The notes beneath the pieces were generated by a model, which was given only the letters and a program-made list of their open reading frames with translations, was not told the origin of the DNA and made no database searches. The translations under genes were made by a program, and so were the position numbers. A stretch of DNA of 5,963 nucleotides from Acidobacteriaceae bacterium (GTDB lineage Bacteria > Acidobacteriota > Terriglobia > Terriglobales > SbA1): the NCBI GenBank assembly GCA_019237515.1, contig JAFAGX010000372.1, positions 1 to 5,963 on the forward strand, written 5' to 3'. Shown one piece after another: positions 1 through 4,982 of this stretch (within the stretch, counting starts at the first letter, position 1; each line of letters opens with the position of its first letter).

Positions 1-335
1 ATGCGCAGACGATTGAGAGACTCGTTCAGCGCACGCGCGACGGTGGCGCGGAAATCGTGAAGTATCTCAAAACGGGTAGTGCGTACTATGCGCCTTCGGC
101 CGCGGTGACCGAGATGGTTGAAGCTATTTTGAAGGATAAGAAGAAAATTCTCCCATGTGCTGCATATTTGGAAGGCGAGTACGGAATCAACGGACTGTTC
201 GTCGGCGTGCCCGTCAAACTGGGCGCGAAGGGAATTGAGCAGATCATCGAGATCAAGTTGACCCCCGATGAACAGGAGCAGCTGAACCGCAGTGCGGGAG
301 CAGTAAAAGAGTTGGTGGGGGTAATCGGCGTTTGA
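1..335 (+). CDS. mdh: Malate dehydrogenase, LDH-like type, C-terminal part (5' end outside window)
   Basis: This is the last 110 residues of an NAD-dependent malate dehydrogenase, which interconverts malate and oxaloacetate in the cytosolic TCA cycle. The first complete codon is at position 3 and the TGA stop is at 333-335. The reading frame runs open to the window edge, and the GTG at 57 is an internal valine, not a start. The frame begins [19 protein letters not shown] and continues with [11 protein letters not shown], then [12 protein letters not shown] and [11 protein letters not shown], all typical of the C-terminal substrate-binding domain of the LDH-like (about 310-residue) MDH family. 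About two thirds of the protein is missing upstream. I see no frameshift or truncation at the C-terminus, which ends in the usual helix ([20 protein letters not shown]). The gene converges on the cyclophilin gene to its right. Lactate dehydrogenase is the main alternative, but the motif wording is that of MDH. Confidence 0.93.
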   Translation, partial: AQTIERLVQRTRDGGAEIVKYLKTGSAYYAPSAAVTEMVEAILKDKKKILPCAAYLEGEYGINGLFVGVPVKLGAKGIEQIIEIKLTPDEQEQLNRSAGAVKELVGVIGV

Positions 336-354
336 GGAGGATTCGACTCTCCTC
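334..354 (+). terminator. Short hairpin at the end of mdh
   Basis: The inverted repeat GAGGAG (334-339) / CTCCTC (349-354) has a 9-nt loop and begins inside the mdh stop codon. No T-run follows directly, so on its own it would be a weak intrinsic terminator. It sits just before a much stronger hairpin at 378-413, and the two may work together. Confidence 0.3.
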
Positions 355-356
355 GA

Positions 357-420
357 TTGTCACCCTGAGCGCAGCAAAGAGATTCGTTCGCGGAGCTCCT
401 CGCGACGATCTCTGTGTTGT
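357..420. repeat. Degenerate dispersed repeat carrying a 13-bp hairpin, between convergent genes
   Basis: The segment opens TTGTCACCCTGAGCGCAGC and closes with GATCTCTGTGTTGTTC. It contains a long hairpin. The left arm at 378-392 (AGAGAT, bulged T, CGT, bulged T, CGCG) pairs with the right arm at 401-413 (CGCG, ACG, ATCTCT) to give 13 pairs, two single-base bulges and an 8-nt loop. A T-rich tract (GTGTTGTTCTCT) follows on the + strand, which fits termination of mdh. The hairpin would also form in transcripts of the opposing cyclophilin gene, so bidirectional termination is plausible. The opening and closing words resemble a repeat common in acidobacterial intergenic DNA (from memory), and a shorter relative is at 1655-1690. 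Confidence 0.55.
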
Positions 421-435
421 TCTCTAGATCGAGTT

Positions 436-963
436 TTATATCCTCTCAATCACAATCGATTTCACCACCACATCTTTATTGGGTTTGTCCTGGCGGTTGC
501 GGGGGGCGTTGGCGATCTTCTCCACTACGTCCATCCCTTCGACGACTTCTCCGAAAATTGTGTGCTTGCCGGTCAGCCAAGTCGTCGGCGCGACCGTGAT
601 AAAAAATTGCGATCCGTTGGTGTTCGGCCCGGCGTTGGCCATCGCCAATTTTCCCGTCTTGTCGAATTTGTGCGGGGAGCCTTTGGTTTCGTCTTCGAAC
701 TGATAGCCCGGGCCCCCAAAACCGGTGCCCGCAGGGTCGCCACCCTGGATCATGAAATTCGGAATCACCCGATGGAAGATCGTCCCATCGTACAGCCGGT
801 CTTTACTCTTCTTCCGCGTGTCCGGATGCGACCACTCGCGCTTGCCCTCTGCGAGCTCGATAAAATTGGCGACGGTTTTGGGGGCGTCGGTGTCGAAAAG
901 TCGACAGACAATCGTTCCTTCAGAAGTATTTAACACGGCGTAAGAGCCGGGTTGGCGAGCCAT
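436..963 (-). CDS. Cyclophilin-type peptidyl-prolyl cis-trans isomerase, cytosolic
   Basis: A complete single-domain cyclophilin of 175 residues that catalyses cis-trans isomerisation of Xaa-Pro bonds during protein folding. It has no signal peptide or membrane segment, so it should be cytosolic. The core is intact: FHRVIPNFMIQGGDP supplies Arg65, Phe70, Met71 and Gln73, ANAGPNTNGSQFF supplies Gln119 and Phe121, and WLTGKHTIFG supplies Trp129 and His134. These align with human cyclophilin A R55, F60, M61, Q63, Q111, F113, W121 and H126, so it should be active and perhaps cyclosporin-sensitive. The ATG at 961-963 is preceded by GAAAGGA at good spacing. The gene lies 44 nt downstream of a second, exported cyclophilin, probably in one transcript, and ends at TAA facing mdh. 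The family is clear; the symbol (ppiA or ppiB) cannot be chosen from sequence alone. Confidence 0.93.
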   Translation of the reverse strand: MARQPGSYAVLNTSEGTIVCRLFDTDAPKTVANFIELAEGKREWSHPDTRKKSKDRLYDGTIFHRVIPNFMIQGGDPAGTGFGGPGYQFEDETKGSPHKFDKTGKLAMANAGPNTNGSQFFITVAPTTWLTGKHTIFGEVVEGMDVVEKIANAPRNRQDKPNKDVVVKSIVIERI

Positions 964-1007
964 AGAAATCCTTTCGTTTGGGTATCGTTGCTAGTGTTGC
1001 TTGCGAA

Positions 1008-1637
1008 TTACTTCGATGCGGTTTTGACGGCTGATGCTTTGTTTGCTGTGCTTCCGTGTTCGATCGTGATGTGGTTGATTTTCACAGGCCGGTAGGGCTT
1101 GTCATTCGAGTCGCGCCCCATACGTGCAATCTGCTTCACGATGGCTACGCTGGCATCGTCGCACTGCCCGAAAATGGTATAGCCGCCATTCAAGCTGGGA
1201 TAAGGAACTTCGGTGATAAAGAACTGAGAGCCATTCGTGTCGGGCCCAGCGTTCGCATACGCCATGCGACCGGGGCGATCAAACTTCAAGTCCGGAGAAG
1301 TTTCGTTCTTGAATTGATAACCCGGATCGCCGGTGCCGGTGCCAAGAGGGTCGCCCCCCTGGATCATGAAATTCGGAATCACGCGATGGAAAATGGTGCC
1401 GTCGTAAAGGGGCACGCCATGCTTCTTTTGGTGGGTAACCGGGCTGGTCCAGTCCTTCGTGCCCTCGGATAGGCCGATAAAATTGGCGACGCCAATTGGC
1501 GCCTTGTCAGGAAACAATGTGCAAGTGAGCTTCCCGGCAGTAGTATCGATCACGGCAACGGGTTGGGAGCCGGCGCCAAAGGACGCAATTGGGAGCAGGG
1601 CAGCAATCAAAAAGAGGACGAAGATAACTTTACGCAT
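1008..1637 (-). CDS. Cyclophilin-type peptidyl-prolyl cis-trans isomerase, exported
   Basis: A cyclophilin of 209 residues with a signal peptide: MRK, a hydrophobic stretch at about 4-20 (VIFVLFLIAALLPIASF), and likely signal peptidase I cleavage near residue 22 (FGA/GS). It should fold proteins in the periplasm. The isomerase core is present: Arg85, Phe90, Met91 and Gln93 in FHRVIPNFMIQGGDP, and Gln138 and Phe140 in GPDTNGSQFF. In the loop SLNGGYTIFG the usual Trp and His (CypA W121, H126) are Ser148 and Tyr153, so cyclosporin binding and perhaps activity or specificity should differ. A 15-residue polar, Lys/Ala-rich tail follows the domain. I chose the ATG at 1635-1637 because AAGGAGGT lies 5 nt upstream. 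An in-frame ATG at 1668-1670 would add 11 residues, but they are encoded largely by a repeat remnant and would bury the signal peptide. It is a tandem paralogue of the next gene downstream. Confidence 0.92.
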   Translation of the reverse strand: MRKVIFVLFLIAALLPIASFGAGSQPVAVIDTTAGKLTCTLFPDKAPIGVANFIGLSEGTKDWTSPVTHQKKHGVPLYDGTIFHRVIPNFMIQGGDPLGTGTGDPGYQFKNETSPDLKFDRPGRMAYANAGPDTNGSQFFITEVPYPSLNGGYTIFGQCDDASVAIVKQIARMGRDSNDKPYRPVKINHITIEHGSTANKASAVKTASK

Positions 1638-1639
1638 GA

Positions 1640-1650
1640 ATACCTCCTTA
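1640..1650 (-). promoter_or_regulatory. Strong Shine-Dalgarno that fixes the start of the exported cyclophilin
   Basis: Read on the minus strand, TAAGGAGGTA lies just before the ATG at 1637, with a 5-nt spacer after GGAGGT's first GGAGG core. It is a near-perfect anti-16S match and selects the start giving MRKVIFVLF over the upstream in-frame ATG at 1670. It is the strongest ribosome binding site in the window. Confidence 0.8.
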
Positions 1651-1654
1651 GAAT

Positions 1655-1690
1655 TTGTCATTCCGGGCAAAGCCGAAGAATCTGTTGTTC
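1655..1690. repeat. Short degenerate copy of the TTGTCA...TCTG dispersed repeat
   Basis: TTGTCATTCCGGGCAAAGCC followed by GAAGAATCTGTTGTTC shares its opening (TTGTCA-CC-GxGC-AGC) and its closing (ATCT-TGTTGTTC) with the element at 357-420, but lacks that element's long internal hairpin. It occupies much of the 87-nt gap between the dipeptidase stop and the exported cyclophilin start. Its complement supplies most of the 11 extra codons of the longer, rejected start of that cyclophilin. Confidence 0.45.
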
Positions 1691-1724
1691 GGGAATTAAC
1701 ATTGCATTGTACGCCACGGGCAGT

Positions 1725-2987
1725 TTACTTGCCCATTGTGGGGCGAGCCTGCTCGGCTTGCATTTCGCGGCTCACGCGCTCTACTTCTGCGAAGACGCGC
1801 AGAACATTACCTCCTAATATCTTGTGAATGTCTGCGCCGCTGTATCCTCGGTCCAGCAATCCTTGGGTGATCTTAGGCAAATCGGCTGCGGAGTTCATCC
1901 CTTCCGGCGTGGCTCCGCTGACGCCATCAAAATCCGACCCTAGACCGACGTGGTCAACCCCAGCAACCTTGGCAATGTGATCGATCTGATCGATCAGAAC
2001 TTTGAATGGTGGCCGGGGAATTTTGGCCATATATTCTCGTTGCAGCCTATCTTCATCGAGATAGGTTGGTGTTTTCCCTTCCGCTTTCAGTTGTTCAAGA
2101 CGTTCGTGAATTGCTGTTTTTTGTGCGGCTTGCTGTGCTTGCGAAGTGTCCCAATATTTCTGATCATCGAACCCGGAGAAGAAATTCACATCCACCACGC
2201 CGCCATTCTTGGCTACAGCGCGCAACATTTCGTCGGTCATAGTCCGTGGAGCGTTGACCAATCCTCGCGCGGAGGAGTGCGACGCAATGACTGGAGCCTT
2301 GGTGGTCGCGATCGCGTCCCAAAAGGTTTTGTCGGAAACGTGGGAAATATCAACGATCATGCCCAGGCGGTTCATCTCAAGAACCACCCGTTTGCCGAGA
2401 TCCGTCAGGCCGTTGTGATGCTCAACTTTCGGATCATTGATGTCGCCAGAGGAGTCAGCCCACTCGTTGGTGTTGGACCACGTTAACGTCATATAGCGCA
2501 CGCCGAGGCGATAGAAGTCGCGCAAGAGACGAATGTCATTTTCAATCGAATGGCCGCCTTCAATTCCCATTAAAGCCGCGAGTTTTTTCTGTTTGTGAGC
2601 GCGCTCGATATCGGCAACGGAGAAGGCCATTACCATGCGCTCAGGATGATGCGCCGCCTGCTCGTAAACTGAATCAATTAGGTCGAGGGTACGCTTGGCG
2701 AAATGCCCTGGATTGGTTTCCGGATCGACCCAAATGGAGAAGAATTCCGCTCCCAGATTCCCGGCGCGAGCTTTATCCAGACTGATGTGGCCATAGTCAT
2801 TCGAATCCGTGTTCCCGATATCGAAATCCTCGTCCACAAATCGCTGCGGCGTGTCCGCGTGCGTGTCGACGACAATCGCTGAATCGTGTATCGCTTTAGC
2901 ATGTGCGCTGACCTGGCTGTCGTTCTGAGCAGAAGCGAGGGCACAGACAAGGAGAAAAACAGCAGAAGAAATCCTGAATTTTGTCAT
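1725..2987 (-). CDS. Exported membrane-dipeptidase-like zinc peptidase (family M19)
   Basis: A complete 420-residue M19 (renal dipeptidase family) binuclear-zinc dipeptidase, expected to hydrolyse dipeptides, including those with a D-residue at the second position, outside the cytoplasm. The N-terminus MTKFRISSAVFLLVCALASA is a signal peptide with cleavage at ASA/Q (20/21); it lacks a lipobox. Metal and active-site residues by family alignment are His43 and Asp45 (VDTHAD), bridging Glu143 (GIEGGHS), His216 (DISHVSD), His237 (ASHSSARG), Arg248 and Asp352 (GLGSDFDG). The 21-residue spacing of the two central His matches human dipeptidase. A polar insert at about 273-326 is common in bacterial members. 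The gene lies 77 nt downstream of the M15-like gene and 87 nt upstream of the exported cyclophilin, all co-directional. No Shine-Dalgarno is visible before the ATG; a possible promoter lies unusually close. The physiological substrate cannot be read from sequence. Confidence 0.93.
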   Translation of the reverse strand: MTKFRISSAVFLLVCALASAQNDSQVSAHAKAIHDSAIVVDTHADTPQRFVDEDFDIGNTDSNDYGHISLDKARAGNLGAEFFSIWVDPETNPGHFAKRTLDLIDSVYEQAAHHPERMVMAFSVADIERAHKQKKLAALMGIEGGHSIENDIRLLRDFYRLGVRYMTLTWSNTNEWADSSGDINDPKVEHHNGLTDLGKRVVLEMNRLGMIVDISHVSDKTFWDAIATTKAPVIASHSSARGLVNAPRTMTDEMLRAVAKNGGVVDVNFFSGFDDQKYWDTSQAQQAAQKTAIHERLEQLKAEGKTPTYLDEDRLQREYMAKIPRPPFKVLIDQIDHIAKVAGVDHVGLGSDFDGVSGATPEGMNSAADLPKITQGLLDRGYSGADIHKILGGNVLRVFAEVERVSREMQAEQARPTMGK

Positions 2988-3000
2988 GGTTGAAAACAGG

Positions 3001-3030
3001 ATTGTAAATGCGAGGACGGACTTCGCCCAA
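3001..3030 (-). promoter_or_regulatory. Possible sigma-70 type promoter for the M19 dipeptidase gene
   Basis: On the minus strand TTGGGC (3025-3030) is followed after 18 nt by TACAAT (3001-3006). TACAAT matches the -10 consensus at five of six positions; the -35 box is weaker. Transcription would start near 2994, leaving only about 7 nt before the ATG at 2987, which would fit the absence of a Shine-Dalgarno there. This is prediction by eye and acidobacterial promoters are poorly characterised. Confidence 0.3.
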
Positions 3031-3064
3031 ATCGAGGAGATCTCAGCTCATGTGCACTTGAAGC

Positions 3065-3880
3065 TTAGCGGGTGCGGATAAACAGGTCGGAAACGCGTTG
3101 CGGCGGCAGGTCGATGAGGCTCAGATCAGGAACTTCGTCGTGCTCCTCGGTAGCAACCGTCTTCGGTGCACGTAAGTCTGCGTAGCGACCGGAAACCGCG
3201 ATGTGAAAAACCCACTGATGACGTTCTTCCTCTGGCTCAACAAAGCCTTGTTGCTTTAACGGCAACAAGTATTGCTCCACCCATTTCACCTGCTGGCGGG
3301 TCATTCCGCGGCGTTGCACGTCGACCGTAATCCCGGCTAAGTGAGAAGATGCGGTGTCGCCGTCGATCGGCGCGGCATTCCGATTGTGCCGACGCAGCTT
3401 CTTCTGCACGAGAACCGTGCGTACGGCTGAATTCACCTGAATCTGGTTATGGAACTCTTTGTAATAGGCTTGGCTGAAATCGTCTAAGAAATCTCGTGTC
3501 CAAGGTCGGCAGTAGCGGCGCGCTGGATCAAGCCGGTGCTCAATCCTTAGGCTTTCGCTCTCCTCTATGGGGACCAGATCGCCGCTTGCGACCAATTGCT
3601 GGAGCTCCGCGTCATCATGAATACGCGGCAAGTCCATGCGATCAATTTCTGCGTTCTGTAACAGCAACGATTCGTGCGACGGACGGAATAGCGGATTCCA
3701 ACGCAGGCGACGCAGATGAGCTCGGTGTCGCGCTGTGCCAGCAGTCCGCCGCTGCGTTACCTGGTGTTGCTGTGCTCGCCGAGTGCGTGTGGGCACGTAC
3801 TGATGCAACCCGAGCGCCTGACCGCATACAGTGACGATCAGAAGCAAAGCCAGAGAAGCCCGTTTTACTTTCACTGCCAC
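3065..3880 (-). CDS. Exported protein resembling DUF5715, with an M15 DD-peptidase-like metal motif
   Basis: A 271-residue protein of no established function. The N-terminus has a signal peptide (basic MAVKVKR, hydrophobic 9-18, cleavage near 24, QALG/L), then a very Arg/His-rich linker at about 31-60. Residues 61-235 are the conserved-looking part (RWNPLFRPSHESLL, RRYCRPWTRDFLDDF, VNSAVRT, SSHLAGITVDV, QWVFHIAV). From memory this wording resembles the family catalogued as DUF5715. SxHxxGxxxD with His180 and Asp187, plus the later His226 and upstream Arg154, mimics the zinc site of M15/VanX-type DD-peptidases, including the 7-residue His-Asp spacing. The Glu expected three residues before the last His in VanX is Trp223 here, so catalysis is uncertain. 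The start is GTG at 3878-3880: an in-frame stop lies six codons upstream, and AGGAG sits about 12 nt before the GTG. It probably leads the cluster containing the dipeptidase and cyclophilins. Confidence 0.8.
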   Translation of the reverse strand: MAVKVKRASLALLLIVTVCGQALGLHQYVPTRTRRAQQHQVTQRRTAGTARHRAHLRRLRWNPLFRPSHESLLLQNAEIDRMDLPRIHDDAELQQLVASGDLVPIEESESLRIEHRLDPARRYCRPWTRDFLDDFSQAYYKEFHNQIQVNSAVRTVLVQKKLRRHNRNAAPIDGDTASSHLAGITVDVQRRGMTRQQVKWVEQYLLPLKQQGFVEPEEERHQWVFHIAVSGRYADLRAPKTVATEEHDEVPDLSLIDLPPQRVSDLFIRTR

Positions 3881-3919
3881 GAAGTGGATTAACTCCTAAG
3901 TTGATGTTTGAGTGCGGCT

Positions 3920-3945
3920 ATTGTACTCGAAACGGCCAGCGTCAA
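3920..3945 (-). promoter_or_regulatory. Weak candidate promoter for the M15-like gene
   Basis: On the minus strand TTGACG (3940-3945) and TACAAT (3920-3925) are each five-of-six matches to the -35 and -10 consensus, but the 14-nt spacer is shorter than the usual 16-18. The position, about 40 nt before the GTG start, is suitable. The -10 word is the same as in the candidate upstream of the dipeptidase gene. Confidence 0.3.
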
Positions 3946-4057
3946 CTCTCAATTTTCGCCGGGGTTACCAAAGAGTAGACAGCAAACCCGTTACTCATGG
4001 TTACCCTAGCATTGCTGCACAAAACACCGTCTCTAAACGTGCAGTTTGGATGCCGTT

Positions 4058-4095
4058 CCGAACAGCCAAGCTGCTCCTTCTAAACTGCTGTTCGG
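4058..4095. other. Perfect 9-bp inverted repeat with a 20-nt loop
   Basis: CCGAACAGC (4058-4066) and GCTGTTCGG (4087-4095) are exact reverse complements. No T-run follows on either strand, so an intrinsic terminator is unlikely. In minus-strand RNA the loop would expose AGAAGGAG, a Shine-Dalgarno-like word with no good start codon after it. It may be an RNA structure between the SDH operon and the next gene, or a binding site for a dimeric protein. Confidence 0.4.
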
Positions 4096-4152
4096 CAAGG
4101 AAGAAGAAATCCGCGGCTAGGCAGGATATGCCCAGATGGCCCAAAATTGGCA

Positions 4153-4171
4153 ACCTATTTCCGAAATAGGT
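4153..4171 (-). terminator. Hairpin overlapping the sdhB stop codon
   Basis: ACCTATTT (4153-4160) and AAATAGGT (4164-4171) form a perfect 8-bp stem with a 3-nt loop, covering the last codons and TAG stop of the iron-sulfur subunit. It is AT-rich, and only a short T4 run occurs about 10 nt later on the minus strand, so it would be a weak terminator or a 3'-end stabilising hairpin. Confidence 0.35.
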
Positions 4172-4907
4172 CACTGATCGCTTGCTTCATCACGGATCCG
4201 CCGACCTCGGAAATGGAGCGGGTAAGCGGAATGTCTTTGGGGCAAATCTCAACACAGTTCTGCGCGTACCCGCATTCGTGAATGCCGCCATCACCCATCA
4301 ACGCCTCCAATCGATCGCGTTTCAGAGCTGCTCCGGTCGGATGTGTATTAAACAAGCGCACCTGGGATATGGCTGCGGCCCCCACAAATCCGGTGCTCTC
4401 GTTGAATTGCGGACAAACTTCCATGCAGCAGCAACACGAAATGCACCGCGAGAGCGGATACGCAACTTCCTGCTCCTGCATCGTCATGCGCGGCCCGGCG
4501 CCGAGATCATATGTGCCATCGATCGGAACCCAAGCTTTTACCCTTTTAAGATTTTCGAACAGTACCTGGCGATCAACTGCGAGATCGCGCACTACGGGAA
4601 ATTTCGACAATGGCTCCAGGCGGATGGGCTTTTCCAGATTATCGACCAGGGCTGAACACGCCATACGCGCCCGGCCGTTGATCAGCATGGCGCAGGAGCC
4701 ACAGACTTCCTCAAGGCAATTCGAATCGTAAAAGATAGGAGTGCTCGGTTTGCCGTCGCGGGTTACGGGGTTGGTGGCGATCTCCATCAGGCAGGAGATC
4801 ACGTTCATGTTGGGTTTATGGGCCAGTTCGAATTCGTCCCAATGTGGTTTGTCCTTGGGATTCGCCTGGCGTCGAATTTTGAAAATGACCGATTTGTTGT
4901 TCGACAT
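4155..4907 (-). CDS. sdhB: Succinate dehydrogenase/fumarate reductase iron-sulfur subunit
   Basis: A complete 250-residue electron-transfer subunit of respiratory complex II, passing electrons from the flavoprotein through three Fe-S clusters to membrane quinone. The N-terminal ferredoxin domain binds the [2Fe-2S] cluster with Cys64, Cys69, Cys72 (CLEEVCGSC) and Cys84. The C-terminal domain has CISCCCCMEVCP (Cys155, 158, 161 and 165) and CGYAQNCVEICP (Cys212, 218, 222); by alignment with E. coli SdhB, 155/158/161/222 hold [4Fe-4S] and 165/212/218 hold [3Fe-4S]. The wording (NCLEEVCG, AWVPIDGTYDLG, RLFNTHPTGA) closely follows the Bacillus subtilis SdhB type, usually paired with a single dihaem cytochrome b and menaquinone. 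The ATG at 4907 has no visible Shine-Dalgarno; the gene lies 75 nt downstream of the flavoprotein gene and is surely co-transcribed with it. SDH versus fumarate reductase direction is not decidable here, though the mdh neighbour fits SDH. Confidence 0.95.
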   Translation of the reverse strand: MSNNKSVIFKIRRQANPKDKPHWDEFELAHKPNMNVISCLMEIATNPVTRDGKPSTPIFYDSNCLEEVCGSCAMLINGRARMACSALVDNLEKPIRLEPLSKFPVVRDLAVDRQVLFENLKRVKAWVPIDGTYDLGAGPRMTMQEQEVAYPLSRCISCCCCMEVCPQFNESTGFVGAAAISQVRLFNTHPTGAALKRDRLEALMGDGGIHECGYAQNCVEICPKDIPLTRSISEVGGSVMKQAISDLFRK

Positions 4908-4932
4908 TAGTTAGAGTTTCATAGCTAATTCT

Positions 4933-4971
4933 GCGAAGCTTCGCTTCGCCGGACAGGCGAGACGCCCGTCC
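4933..4971. repeat. GC-rich palindromic element between sdhA and sdhB
   Basis: GGACAGGCG (4951-4959) and CGCCCGTCC (4963-4971) form a 9-bp stem with a 3-nt loop. In the minus-strand (operon) transcript the single mismatch becomes a G-U pair, so the stem is complete. The adjacent palindrome GCGAAGCTTCGC (4933-4944) can form a second hairpin. The GGACAGGCGAGACGCC word followed by CCACAC is, from memory, a frequent dispersed intergenic repeat in Acidobacteria. There is no T-run after it, so full termination is not expected. Confidence 0.5.
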
Positions 4972-4982
4972 CCACACTGTTC

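Larger units (their letters stand above)
3881..4154. other. Intergenic region between the SDH iron-sulfur gene and the M15-like gene
   Basis: This 274-nt gap is the largest in the window. On the minus strand it holds the sdhB-end hairpin, a 9-bp inverted repeat, a possible promoter and the Shine-Dalgarno of the next gene. A 7-bp word GGTTACC occurs twice (3963-3969 and 3999-4005). I found no tRNA, no convincing small gene and no mobile element remnant. An open frame on the + strand (3912-4169) and a 18-residue minus-strand frame (3942-3998) lack supporting features. Confidence 0.5.

Noticed and set aside
57..335. Start of a 92-residue gene at GTG 57
   Set aside because: The frame is open upstream to the window edge and encodes recognisable MDH sequence, so this is an internal codon of a partial gene.
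562..933. Long + strand frame opposite the cytosolic cyclophilin, and similar ones at 1056-1472 and 1950-2486
   Set aside because: They are antisense to genes with intact family motifs, and their translations show no family resemblance or ribosome binding site.
2678..2950. Minus-strand frame inside the dipeptidase gene
   Set aside because: It is out of frame with the M19 protein and Arg/Ser-rich in the way shifted frames of GC-rich genes are.
3942..3998. 18-residue minus-strand frame that could be a leader peptide
   Set aside because: No ribosome binding site, no run of regulatory codons, and it overlaps the candidate promoter of the next gene.
3963..4005. GGTTACC repeated twice, 36 nt apart
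   Set aside because: A 7-bp word repeated once is too short to support an operator or att site without further copies.
3912..4169. 85-residue + strand frame filling the largest gap
   Set aside because: It starts at GTG with no Shine-Dalgarno, has no recognisable domain, and overlaps the end of sdhB in antisense. A gene here is possible but unsupported.
4911..4922. Mini-frame ATG-AAA-CTC-TAA just before the sdhB start, in the same frame
   Set aside because: Three codons with no Shine-Dalgarno; most likely chance, though the stop usefully proves that sdhB does not start upstream.
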